Shown here in pieces: positions 41,509-50,438 of a DNA stretch of 58,802 nucleotides; positions within the stretch are counted from its first letter, which is position 1; the number at the start of each line of letters is the position of its first letter. A program made the translations under genes and the position numbers. Source of the stretch: Flavobacteriales bacterium (GTDB lineage Bacteria > Bacteroidota > Bacteroidia > Flavobacteriales_F > PHOS-HE28); the NCBI GenBank assembly GCA_016704485.1, contig JADJAA010000004.1:1-58802 (forward strand), written 5' to 3'. Under the pieces are notes generated by a model. It was not told where the DNA came from. It searched no databases and saw only the letters and a list, made by a program, of their open reading frames with translations.

Positions 41509-41733
41509 TCAGTCCGGTCGATGCGTAACGCAGATCTCCAGATCACGATAGTGGACCACTTGACCTGAACGGATCTTGCACGTTTTGCGCAATTCCTGTT
41601 CGCCATCGACCTTCACCAGACCTTCTGCCACCAACATCTTCCCTTCGCCACCGCTGTTACAGACCCCGGCTAATTTCAAGAGCTGGTTCAATTCGATGTA
41701 TTCGGTGTGTATGGTTATCGTCCTAATCTCCAT
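41509..41733 (-). CDS. S4-domain RNA-binding protein (YbcJ-like)
   Basis: The 74-residue product is a lone S4 domain: EYIELNQLLKLAGVCNSGGE, then GKMLVAEGLVKVDGEQELRK and a final short strand. This matches the YbcJ group of small RNA-binding proteins in length and wording. S4 domains bind structured RNA, often rRNA or tRNA. It starts 26 bases after the Gre-factor gene and could be in one transcript with it and the acetyltransferase. Confidence 0.87.
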   Translation of the reverse strand: MEIRTITIHTEYIELNQLLKLAGVCNSGGEGKMLVAEGLVKVDGEQELRKTCKIRSGQVVHYRDLEICVTHRPD

Positions 41734-41759
41734 TCATGAACTGTTTAATTCATGCAACG

Positions 41760-42263
41760 TTAGTAGATCGAGATGATCTTCAATAGTTGAACGACGGATC
41801 CGAGTTGAAATTCGGCAGTTTCTCCTACACGATTTCCCATCAAGGCGCGTGCGATCGGCGACGTAAAGGCTATGCGTAGTTGTTTTACGGAAGCCTCGTC
41901 AACACCAACCAAAGTGAATGTGAATTGCTTTCCACGCTGCGGACCTGTCTGATGTTCAAAGGTCACCGTTGCACCGAAACGGACATCGTCCATTGGTCCG
42001 TCGGTCCGTTCTACAACACGCGCTGTAACTATCCGTTCATTCAAGAGGTTCAGCTTACCGTCGATCACCGCATGTGATCTTCGACGTTCATCATCACTTC
42101 CACGAACCGCAGAACGTTCGGTTTCCAATGCTTTACGTTCGGCTTGCAATTGCTCCAGACCACGCTGGGTTACATAATTGGTAACGCCGTCCGGCAACGC
42201 GGCACGTGGTGGTATGAAGGGCGCTTCTTCCTGGTCGTCCTCACGTACGAATCCTCTGCTCAT
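41760..42263 (-). CDS. GreA/GreB-family transcript cleavage factor
   Basis: The 167-residue product has a coiled-coil N-terminal half (GVTNYVTQRGLEQLQAERKA, then IDGKLNLLNERIVTARVVER) and a FKBP-like C-terminal half (FGATVTFEHQTGPQRGKQFT, TFTLVGVDEASV-like FTLVGVDEASVKQLRIAF, and SPIARALMGNRVGETAEFQL). Gre factors enter the RNA polymerase channel and rescue stalled complexes by transcript cleavage. The pair of acidic residues at the coiled-coil tip normally needed falls within the SDDERRR loop. Bacteroidota often carry more than one Gre-like gene, so this need not be the main one. Confidence 0.88.
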   Translation of the reverse strand: MSRGFVREDDQEEAPFIPPRAALPDGVTNYVTQRGLEQLQAERKALETERSAVRGSDDERRRSHAVIDGKLNLLNERIVTARVVERTDGPMDDVRFGATVTFEHQTGPQRGKQFTFTLVGVDEASVKQLRIAFTSPIARALMGNRVGETAEFQLGSVVQLLKIISIY

Positions 42264-42313
42264 GGTCTGTTACAAAGATCGGAGTTGTCGATCGAACCAA
42301 AGCGCCAAGATCA

Positions 42314-42880
42314 TTATTCCTGTCGGGCCCTTGCTTTTGCCTGTTGGTTGTGCCAGTCATCGAAGAGCACACTTAACCAAACACCTCCCGGAATACTGAA
42401 GAACATTACAATGAGAATAAAGTTCAGATCTATGCCCACTAGAACGAACACTAGCGCAATGATGATCCAACAAAGGATAATGCCGATGATGATCCCGAAA
42501 CAACCGGCCATTTTGGGTACGAAATATGCCACGTTGGAATCGAAGTATTCATGGTAGAATCTTTCATACTTCATTCGGCCGAAGTGTTCCGCTCTGGCTT
42601 TCGTGGAGTGCTGATCGCGGCGTACGTTCCGCTCATACCTGGCCTGCTCCTTTGCAGGTGCGGAACGTGGGCTCGGGCTAAAGCGGGTCACATCGTAACG
42701 CGAACGTTTGATCGGGTCGGATAGGATCTCATAGGCTTGGGTCACCCGAATGAATTGTTCTTGTGCATTCACTTCTTTGGATACATCCGGATGGTAGCGT
42801 TTGGCCAAAGAACGATATGCTTCTTTGATCGCATGCGCATCTGCAGAATAGGTAAGGCCCAGTGTTGCGTAGTGATCCAT
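42314..42880 (-). CDS. Membrane-anchored J-domain protein
   Basis: The 188-residue product begins with a J domain (MDHYATLGLTYSADAHAIKE to DPIKRSRYDVTRF) including the HPD motif in AKRYHPDVSKE. A basic linker follows. Two membrane segments lie near residues 130-180 (MAGCFGIIIGIILCWIIIAL and DLNFILIVMFFSIPGGVWLS), ending WHNQQAKARARQE. It probably recruits DnaK to the membrane. It sits just downstream of cbpA and its modulator gene on the same strand, which suggests shared regulation. Confidence 0.85.
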   Translation of the reverse strand: MDHYATLGLTYSADAHAIKEAYRSLAKRYHPDVSKEVNAQEQFIRVTQAYEILSDPIKRSRYDVTRFSPSPRSAPAKEQARYERNVRRDQHSTKARAEHFGRMKYERFYHEYFDSNVAYFVPKMAGCFGIIIGIILCWIIIALVFVLVGIDLNFILIVMFFSIPGGVWLSVLFDDWHNQQAKARARQE

Positions 42881-42970
42881 GGGCGATCGAAGCTTGGCTC
42901 TTTATTGGTCTGCTGCAATGAACTCCAAGGTGCGTATTCGGATCACGCTGAACTGATCCAAGAAACGGAA

Positions 42971-43261
42971 TTATTCATAGATACTCAGCCGTTGTTCAAG
43001 AATATGCATTTCCTGTTGCATGTTCTCCATGCGTTCCAGCATATGGCTTATTGCTTCAAGGCCTTCCAGATTGATCTGTAGGTCGTAATGCATCCGGGCC
43101 AGTTTTTCTATGCGGGGAAGATACTCCGGTTCAACGTAGCGTTGTTTCTTGATGGTGGTGATACGGATAAGACCACGTTCACCAAGTGCTTCAACAAAAC
43201 TAGCCTCGATTCCTTCATTGGTACAGTAGAGCTGTATCGCGATCAGTTCTTCGGTTTCCAT
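42971..43261 (-). CDS. cbpM: CbpM-like chaperone modulator (MerR-type helix-turn-helix)
   Basis: The 96-residue product fits CbpM, a small protein that binds and inhibits the J domain of CbpA. It has a MerR-like start (EELIAIQLYCTNEGIEASFV, EALGERGLIRITTIKKQRYV) and a helical tail with coiled-coil character (LQINLEGLEAISHMLERMEN). The position directly after cbpA, with a 3-base gap, supports this. The name rests on context and length more than on sharp motifs. Confidence 0.78.
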   Translation of the reverse strand: METEELIAIQLYCTNEGIEASFVEALGERGLIRITTIKKQRYVEPEYLPRIEKLARMHYDLQINLEGLEAISHMLERMENMQQEMHILEQRLSIYE

Positions 43262-43264
43262 GGT

Positions 43265-44170
43265 CTAATCTGTTTTACGTAGTTCCGCTAGTTGTTGAAA
43301 CAATTCCTTTTCTTCTTTGCTAAGGCCTTTTGGAAGTTCCACATTGTAGGTGACATACAGGTCTCCGAAATGACCATCTTTTTTATAGATCGGGAAACCT
43401 TTTCCTTTCAATTTCACCTTGGTATTATTCTGTGTTTCGGGAGCTACGTTGAGCTTTACGGCACCTTCCAGCGTGTTCAACGTAAGTGCACTGCCCAACA
43501 TGGCTGTGGTAAGGCTAATGTTCTCTGTTGTGTACAGGTCTTTTCCAACACGTTGGAATTTCGGGTCCGGGTCAATATGGAACGTGATATAAAGATCACC
43601 ATGTGGACCACCATTCGCACCAGCCCCGCCATGGCCGCTGATCTTTATGGTCTGCCCGTCCTCAATGCCCGCAGGCACCGTGATCCGGATCTGTTTGCCA
43701 TTTACCGTAAGCGTTTGCTTGTGGGTCTTGTATGCGTTCAATAGATCAAGACGTACTTCTGCTTGGAAGTCAGGACCCCGGAATTTTACTTGCCTACCGC
43801 CACTCCCACCGAACATACTGCTGAATATATCATCATATCCTTCCGCACCGCCAAAGGCATCACTGCCGCCAAAACCGCTACCGCCACCGGTTGCGCCGCC
43901 TTGCCATTGTTGTGATCGTTGCTTTTGTGCTTCGCGCATTTGGTCCGCATGTTTCCATTGGTCGCCGAACTCATCATAATTCTTACGCGTTGCCGGATCA
44001 CTTAGGACCTCATTGGCTTCATTGATCTCTTGGAATTTCTTCTTCGCATCGTTGTCATTGGGATTCAGATCCGGATGCAGCTTACGCGCCAATTTTCTGT
44101 AAGCGGCTTTGATCTGCTCGGCCTTAGCCTTTCGATCCACACCAAGGACCTTGTAGTAATCGGTTGCCAT
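43265..44170 (-). CDS. cbpA: CbpA/DnaJ-type curved-DNA-binding chaperone
   Basis: The 301-residue product is a class B J-protein. The J domain (MATDYYKVLGVDRKAKAEQI) carries HPD in ARKLHPDLNPND at residues 32-34. A Gly/Phe-rich region follows near 90-125. Two C-terminal beta domains span about 130-290 (VRLDLLNAYKTHKQTLTVNG, LYITFHIDPDPKFQRVGKDL, LKGKGFPIYKKDGHFGDLYV). There is no CxxCxGxG zinc domain, which separates it from DnaJ itself. It works with DnaK in protein folding. The next gene on the strand is its likely modulator. Confidence 0.92.
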   Translation of the reverse strand: MATDYYKVLGVDRKAKAEQIKAAYRKLARKLHPDLNPNDNDAKKKFQEINEANEVLSDPATRKNYDEFGDQWKHADQMREAQKQRSQQWQGGATGGGSGFGGSDAFGGAEGYDDIFSSMFGGSGGRQVKFRGPDFQAEVRLDLLNAYKTHKQTLTVNGKQIRITVPAGIEDGQTIKISGHGGAGANGGPHGDLYITFHIDPDPKFQRVGKDLYTTENISLTTAMLGSALTLNTLEGAVKLNVAPETQNNTKVKLKGKGFPIYKKDGHFGDLYVTYNVELPKGLSKEEKELFQQLAELRKTD

Positions 44171-44255
44171 GGATGCGAAGTTAGCCGCAGGGGAGGGTCG
44201 TATGCTAATTCGTAGGTCACCACCTACGAGAATTTTTATTGCTGCAATGCCGGAT

Positions 44256-44618
44256 CTAACCGTGATAAACCCTGGAACGTACGATCAATCCATTTTCGAT
44301 CACCAGAACTTCACCAACGCGTAGGTCTTCTTCTCCGCTCACATGGCGGATGTATTCCATGAATACCTGTTCGTCACTCGCGGTAAGCTTTAGAACTTCA
44401 TACTGCAACGTAGGCAATCGATCGAATGAATCGCGCCACCACTTACGCAGTGCCTCTTTGCCGCGCACCATGCCATTGGTTTCTGGCATCCGAACTTTCA
44501 GTTTGGGGCTGTAGTGTTCGGCTTGGTCGTGGTATAGTGCCAACAACGCTTCAAGGTCCTGTGCATTGAATGTAGCGAACCATTGCGTGGCGATCTGTTG
44601 GTTTGAATTAGAGGACAT
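44256..44618 (-). CDS. NTF2-like/SnoaL-type protein
   Basis: The 120-residue product has the cone-shaped NTF2 fold signature: IATQWFATFNAQDLEALLAL, then YHDQAEHYSPKLKVRMPETN, GKEALRKWWRDSFDRLPTLQ and a late strand set VFMEYIRHVSGEEDL. SnoaL-like proteins bind small hydrophobic ligands or act as isomerases and hydratases; function here is unknown. The start at 44618 drops four residues of the longer frame (from 44630). Confidence 0.83.
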   Translation of the reverse strand: MSSNSNQQIATQWFATFNAQDLEALLALYHDQAEHYSPKLKVRMPETNGMVRGKEALRKWWRDSFDRLPTLQYEVLKLTASDEQVFMEYIRHVSGEEDLRVGEVLVIENGLIVRSRVYHG

Positions 44619-44782
44619 TGGCGAGCGCAATGTACTACGTTGTGGTGGCGATGGGCATCATCATTTGATGATACCCACCAGACCGATGCCTCTACCGAAT
44701 AATGGGTATTTTTCGTAGCGATCGATCAAATATCCTATTCATCACCGTATATTCGAATCTTAACCTTTTAAACTCTCCCAAC

Positions 44783-45136
44783 ATGGCAAGTACGAAGATC
44801 GTAAAAGCTACTTTTTCCGTAAAAAAACCTGATCACGCCATTCCTGTTGGAGTGGTTAAACCCCTAACTGGCTCTACGTGCGAACCCACGCACGTAAGTT
44901 TGGAGACCAACCATCAGGTGATCGTTGTTTTTAAGACCAAAGTAAGTCTGAAGAATGTGAGTGTGATCAACAATGAGGTTGTGGTCACGGAAGGCGGATC
45001 TGGGGCAAAATATATATTGGTTGTTCTGGATCAGACTGATACTGATGTTTGGACGATAGTGATCCGTACGGATAAGGAGAGCGAGGGCGGTGGAGATACA
45101 TTCATCGCTGGAACGGGATTGGGGGTGAAGAGCTGA
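44783..45136 (+). CDS. Unknown small protein, probably beta-rich
   Basis: The 117-residue product starts at MASTKIVKATFSVKKPDHAI. It has no signal peptide and no recognised domain. Alternating hydrophobic residues (HQVIVVFKTKVSLKNVSVIN, then NEVVVTEGGSGAKYILVVLD) point to a beta sandwich, with a Gly-rich tail (EGGGDTFIAGTGLGVKS). The cyclase gene starts 44 bases after it on the same strand. Its frame is clean and conserved-looking, so it is likely real; function unknown. Confidence 0.6.
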   Translation: MASTKIVKATFSVKKPDHAIPVGVVKPLTGSTCEPTHVSLETNHQVIVVFKTKVSLKNVSVINNEVVVTEGGSGAKYILVVLDQTDTDVWTIVIRTDKESEGGGDTFIAGTGLGVKS

Positions 45137-45180
45137 TCGGAATTTTACATATTGCCGTTCTTGTTCAACCAAAGGTCTGA

Positions 45181-46977
45181 ATGCGCTATGTGCTGATCAT
45201 AAGCTTATTGCTTGCCGGTATTTTAGATGCGGGGCAAGGTGTAGCCCAGCAGGTCCTGTCTAAGGATTCCGCAGATAAAGCAATAAACGAATTGCGGGGG
45301 CTGGTGGCTCGTGAACATAGTGCCACTGTTGCTATTACTGCGGATCTGTTGGCCACGTATCAACACTTGGGTGATCGATGCGCTTTGGCAGAGGTCAACG
45401 GATTCAGAAGCACCTCGTTCACCGAACTGGGTAAGCTGGATTCGGCCATGTCCTGTGCGCTTCGGGCCATGGAACTGTATACATCCGCTTGCGACTCCAC
45501 AGTTCTCGTGAGGGGATACGTAGCACTATCGAGATTATACTTAGCGCTTCAGGACTTTTCCACATTGGATTCCATTTGTGATGTGGGCTTATCACTTTGG
45601 CGACCGCATTATGAGCCCGTGATACTCTACAATGCATTGCTAACGAACAAGGCGATCGGTCTGGCAAGGCAAAATGATCTTGTCGGTGCCAAACAGATCT
45701 TCAAAGCGATCTTGAATTTAGCGGAATCAAGGCATAAGCCACAGGAGATCGAGGATGCCAGCGCGAATATGGGGGTGATCATGAAGATGACCAGTGAATT
45801 TGATAGTGCAGCCTATTTCTACAACAATGCTCTGCTGAATGCAAGGAAGAATAAGAGTGCCATTCGCATTGCGAACAACTATTCCAATTTGGCAAAACTG
45901 GCACACGACCGAAAACAGTATAATGCTTCATTGCCGCTCTGGGATTCTGCGCTTGTGTATGCGATCGAGGCGAAGAATTTGGAGCATCAGGTCAGGATAC
46001 ATGAACACCATGCGTTGGACCTTATGGCCGTTGGTAGACCTGCTGAGGCGTATGAACATTCGTTGCTCCGTTATGCGTTGAATGATAGCATTCTGAATTC
46101 CGAAAAAGTTCTTCGGATGGCAGAAATGAAGGAGAAGTTCGAGACGGAGAAAAAGGAACGAGAGATCCTAACATTGCAGGCAGAGCAACTCAATGGGAAA
46201 CTGGAGAACACACGGATCACCCGATCGCGGGATCTGATGGTGCTCGGTGGATCAGCTATCGTTCTTCTGGCTTTTGGACTGTGGCATAGGCTGGATCACG
46301 TCAGTCGCTCTCGGGCTGAGATAAAGAAGGAGCGGGATATCTCTGAAGGATTGCTTCATAACATCCTGCCCGAACAAGTAGCTGAAGAGATCAAAACAAA
46401 AGGGTATGCGGATGTGAACGAATTCGAGACTGCCACGATCCTATTCACGGATTTCATAGAATTCTCAAGTATCAGCGAAAAGCTAACAGCGACAGAGTTG
46501 GTGCGGGAGATCGACATCTGTTGGAGGGCCTTCGATTCGATCGTTGAGAAATATGGCGTTGAAAAGATCAAGACCATTGGCGATGCTTATATGGCGGTCG
46601 GTGGCCTTCCGGATATTCAGAAAGGTGATCCGGGAAGGGTAGTTCTAGCCGCACTTGAAATGCAGGAGTTCATGGCCAAGTATCGGGTCGATCGTCTTGA
46701 TCAGCAAAAAGTGTTCTTCGAAATGCGGCTAGGGTTGCATACTGGGCCCGTGATCGCAGGGATCGTTGGTGCAAAGAAGTACGCTTACGATATTTGGGGT
46801 GATGCCGTGAACACCGCACGTAGAATGGAGTTTTGTGGAGAGGCGGGCAGGGTGAACATTAGTCGGGCCACTTATGAAAAGATCAAGGAATTACCGGACC
46901 TGCGCTTTACTCCGCGTGGCTTTATCCATGTGAAGGGGAAAGGCGAAGTGGAAATGTTCTTTGTGGAAAAAGCGTGA
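45181..46977 (+). CDS. TPR-containing class III adenylate cyclase
   Basis: The 598-residue product has a signal peptide (MRYVLIISLLLAGILDAGQG to VAQQ), about eight TPR-like helix pairs to residue 305, a coiled coil, and a membrane segment near 350-370 (DLMVLGGSAIVLLAFGLWHR). A HAMP-like linker SEGLLHNILPEQVAEEIKTK follows. The catalytic domain covers about 415-590: metal-binding Asp in ATILFTDFIEF and KTIGDAYMAVGG, the adenine-selecting Lys in EKIKTIGDAY and Asp in YAYDIWGDAVNTARRM, and the transition-state Asn and Arg in the last motif. It makes cAMP in the cytoplasm in response to a periplasmic cue sensed by the TPRs. A receiver-Crp regulator lies 5 kb away. Confidence 0.92.
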   Translation: MRYVLIISLLLAGILDAGQGVAQQVLSKDSADKAINELRGLVAREHSATVAITADLLATYQHLGDRCALAEVNGFRSTSFTELGKLDSAMSCALRAMELYTSACDSTVLVRGYVALSRLYLALQDFSTLDSICDVGLSLWRPHYEPVILYNALLTNKAIGLARQNDLVGAKQIFKAILNLAESRHKPQEIEDASANMGVIMKMTSEFDSAAYFYNNALLNARKNKSAIRIANNYSNLAKLAHDRKQYNASLPLWDSALVYAIEAKNLEHQVRIHEHHALDLMAVGRPAEAYEHSLLRYALNDSILNSEKVLRMAEMKEKFETEKKEREILTLQAEQLNGKLENTRITRSRDLMVLGGSAIVLLAFGLWHRLDHVSRSRAEIKKERDISEGLLHNILPEQVAEEIKTKGYADVNEFETATILFTDFIEFSSISEKLTATELVREIDICWRAFDSIVEKYGVEKIKTIGDAYMAVGGLPDIQKGDPGRVVLAALEMQEFMAKYRVDRLDQQKVFFEMRLGLHTGPVIAGIVGAKKYAYDIWGDAVNTARRMEFCGEAGRVNISRATYEKIKELPDLRFTPRGFIHVKGKGEVEMFFVEKA

Positions 46978-47283
46978 TCACGAATGATCTAGTGCAACGA
47001 ACCACGCATCCGTTTGAATGGTCCACGCTTTGCGGAAGGGAAGTGTGCTCTAGCTCGAAAACTCCAACCTCACCAAGTGGAAGCCATGACCAAGCGGGTA
47101 GGAGAACACCGGTCAGCTTTCGTTCTTCAATAGGAGTTTGCGCAATTATCGCTAGGGAAGTCCCAGAGGGGGAACAACGCAATCCAGCGCATAAGAGAGT
47201 TGCCTTAAACTGTAGAAGGAGTACGAATATCCAACCAACAAGGTGATCAACCGATCCACCCGCCAAATTCACGTAAGAAAACG
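46978..47283. other. Intergenic region, no supported gene
   Basis: This 306-base gap lies between the convergent cyclase gene and the small conserved gene. Open readings on both strands lack signals or family motifs. No strong hairpin with a T run is seen. Confidence 0.45.
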
Positions 47284-47628
47284 TTACTCGGTCTCGGCCT
47301 CAGCAGCCTTTTTCAAGCTCGGATCCAAAGGCTTGCGCACTGGCATGCTCGATCCTGCACGATTGAAGGTATATTCGAACTTACCACCGCTGCGTGCAGT
47401 TGCCTTGCATTGCGGGATCAAGTTCAACATGTTCTCCTTCTGTAGCTTCTTCAGGAATAACCGGAAGTTCGCGCCTTTTTCCTTGTCGCGCTCGACAAGT
47501 TCACGGTCCGCCAACATGGGGTACAGTTCCTGACTCGGTACATTCACCGAACGGATCTGTTCCAAATGCTCTTCAATGGCCCGGCTAATGCGAAGGGCTT
47601 GCTGTATCTCTGGCTGGGTGATGGACAT
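47284..47628 (-). CDS. Conserved hypothetical protein
   Basis: The 114-residue product is not recognised. It has a helical N-terminal half (EIQQALRISRAIEEHLEQIR) and a charged middle (MLADRELVERDKEKGANFRL and FLKKLQKENMLNLIPQCKAT) resembling a winged-helix or helical DNA-binding layout. The end is basic and low in complexity (VRKPLDPSLKKAAEAETE). No signal peptide, so it is cytoplasmic. Its clean frame between two stops and ordinary composition support a real gene. Confidence 0.62.
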   Translation of the reverse strand: MSITQPEIQQALRISRAIEEHLEQIRSVNVPSQELYPMLADRELVERDKEKGANFRLFLKKLQKENMLNLIPQCKATARSGGKFEYTFNRAGSSMPVRKPLDPSLKKAAEAETE

Positions 47629-47710
47629 TCGACCGTAAAGGTGGTTATTCTTTGTGAATTGACCAAAAAATGAATGCGTTTCTCAAGAGATCAGCTGCTA
47701 GTAAGGGGTC

Positions 47711-50195
47711 TCAGTCAGGGAAACGCTCCGGGTCAACCTCTTTCATGATAGCGATGATCGCATCCACCACATCATCCACACTTGGCTTGCTGAAGTAATC
47801 TCCATCAGAGCCGTATGCAGGGCGATGTGCCTTTGCGGTAAGGGTTGTTGGTGCACTGTCCAAATACTGGTAACCCCCTTGAACCTGAATGATCTGCTGC
47901 AGTAAATAGGCACTTGCACCACCAGGAACATCTTCGTCCACGATCAGCAAGCGATTGGTCTTCTTCAAGCTTTCCACACAACTATGTTCCCGGTCAAAGG
48001 GTAGGAGCGTGCGTGCATCGATCAGTCTCAACATCGATGCCCAAGGCATGAACGCGTTCCGCAGCCTGCACACAGATATGGAATGTGCTTCCGTAGCTTA
48101 CTAAAGTAAGGTCGGTACCAGAACAAACGACCTCCGGAATTCCGATGGGCACTGTGAAAATGCCTAGATTGCTAGGTAAACGCTCTTTACTGCGATAGCC
48201 GTTCAAACATTCGATGACCAACGCGGGGTCGTCTCCTTTGATAAGTGTGTTGTAGAACCCTGCCGCTTGTTGCATGTTGCGAGGAACGCATATGATCAAT
48301 CCACGTGCGGCATTGATGATCATGCCCATAGGGCTGCCACTGTGCCAAACGCCTTCCAACCGGTGGCCACGCGTGCGAATGATCAATGGTGCTTTTTGTC
48401 CGCCTTTCGTGCGCCATTGGATAGTACACAGGTCATCACTGATGCCTTGGATGCAATAGAGCAAGTAGTCCAAGTATTGGATCTCGGCAACCGGGCGCAA
48501 ACCGCGCAATGCCATTCCTAATCCTTGCCCCAGGATCGTTGCTTCGCGTATGCCAACATCGCTCACACGCAGCTCACCGAACTGTGCCTGCATGCCTTCC
48601 ATGCCTTGGTTCACATCACCGATCTTTCCGGTGTCCTCACCGAATGTGAGCATTAGTGGTTCCCTCTCGAACAAGGCCGCGAAATTGTCGCGGATGATAA
48701 TGCGACCATCCACCTCTTCATCCGTGTTGTATTCCACCGGGACCTCCGCAACATTCAAGCTACTGTGTGCGCTTTGGCTATAGAGGTGGCTGCCGTATCG
48801 GTCGGCGTTGAGGGCCATTGCTTCCTCGATCCAGTCAATAAGCGGTTGACGTGCGATGGGGTCGGCTTTTCGGCCGGCTAATAAAGCCCTTCGCGCGGCA
48901 CTCACGATCTCCTTCCGGCCTGGGCTGATCTCCGCGCGTAGCTCGTTCACCAGCGCGATGATAGTAGCCGAAGCGGTACCGTCATCATGGTGCCGACCAA
49001 CGGCCAAAGCTTCCATAAGGAAGCTCGCGTCGTGGGCTTCTCTCTTGATCTCTGCTTCGAACGCTGCCCATGCTGCTTTCTGCGAAGCCCGCACATCTTT
49101 CCGTGCTTGTTGTTCTATTTCATCCAGTTCCGCCTCGGTCGCTATGGCCTCACCGCCTGGCTTGAATGCAAGGATCCACTGACGGAATTTCACATTGCAA
49201 TCGTATTCCTTGTACCATTCCAGCAGCGGCACTTCTTTAATCTTCTTTCCGGCGCTATCACGGATCCAATCTGTTACGCTGTTCTTGTACCGTTCGTGGG
49301 ATCCGCTGGTGCTGTGGCCTTGCGGCTGTGTTACTTCCTGAACGTGGATCAAACACGGAACATGTTCCTCTCGGCAATCGGCGATCGCCGTTTCATACAC
49401 TTTGTTCAATGCAGGATAGTCCCAGCCTCTTACGGTATGGATCCGGATACCGTTGGTGCCTTCTTCTTTCTGGAACCCTTTGAGCAGTTCACTGATGCTG
49501 CCTTTCGTGGTCTGGTGAGCTTTGCTTACACTGATGCCCCACCCATCGTCCCAAACGTTCATCGCCAACGGCACTTGCAATACACCCGCTGCATTCATGG
49601 TCTCCCAGAAATGGCCTTCACTGGTGCTGGCATCGCCAATGGTACCGAACGCCACTTCGTTGCCTTTGTCGCTGAAGTGCGTGTAGCTGTGCAACGCTTT
49701 GTTCTGGCGGAACATCTTGCTTGCCTGTGCTAAGCCCAACAACCGTGGCATTTGCCCAGCCGTTGGCGACATGTCCGGACTGGAGTTGTATTGCTCTGCC
49801 AAGTTCTTCCACTCACCGTTCTCATCCAATGAACGCGTTGCGAAATGGCCGTTCATTTGCCGGCCACCTGTAGCTGGTTCGTGTTCCAGATCCGCATGCG
49901 CGTAAAGTTGCGCGAACCATTGTTGAACGGTAAGCTCGCCAATGGCGAACATGAACGTCATGTCGCGGTAATACCCGCTGCGCCAATCACCCGGCCGGAA
50001 CTGCTTGGCCATGGCCACCTGCGCCAATTCCTTGCCATCGCCGAAGATGCCGAATTTGGCCTTTCCGGTAAGTACTTCCTTGCGGCCCAACAAACTTGCT
50101 TCACGGCTGGTGTGTACCAGCGCGTAATCGCGGAGGATCTCTTCACGTAATTCCTTCAGGGTGATCTTGGCTTCGGCGGTCGCGGTCATGCACAC
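47711..50195 (-). pseudogene. Fused 2-oxoacid dehydrogenase E1 (alpha+beta), one frameshift
   Basis: The gene would encode about 827 residues joining the E1 alpha and beta halves, as is common for branched-chain 2-oxoacid dehydrogenases in Bacteroidota. The alpha half has the thiamine diphosphate motif FGTIGDASTSEGHFWETMNA, then AMNVWDDGWGISVSKAHQTT. The beta half has NFAALFEREPLMLTFGEDTG, and IREATILGQGLGMALRGLRP. Near 48026 one extra base shifts the frame between ALGIDVE and LIDARTLLPFDREHSCVESL; the rest (LLIVDEDVPGGASAYLLQQI to DPERFPD) is normal. Because both sides match the family well, a sequencing error is as likely as true loss. The enzyme would make acyl groups for branched-chain fatty acids. 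Confidence 0.85.
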
Positions 50196-50438
50196 AGTTT
50201 CTTCTTGTGATCGTGGCGAAGTTAGGACGGCACGGCGAAATGTGGAATGATGTGTTGGTTGTGGCCCGGAATGATGGGTAATTTGCGGCTTGACATCGTT
50301 GGCGGTACCCTATGTTCGGTGGCCAAGTATTCAGAAAGTAGACAGGCTGAATTGTATGACCCTCGAGGTGGTCAACGTTCTGTGTATTGTGCGTATCCCG
50401 ACGGGTATGCACTATAAATGTTGTTGGGCATAGTTTTC

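Noticed and set aside
46974..47246. Open readings on both strands between the cyclase gene and the small conserved gene, considered as a gene or intron remnant
   Set aside because: No family motif, no domain V-like hairpin of a group II intron and no terminal repeats could be seen.
48987..49733. 248-residue plus-strand reading opposite the E1 gene
   Set aside because: Antisense to the thiamine-binding domain; no signals of its own.
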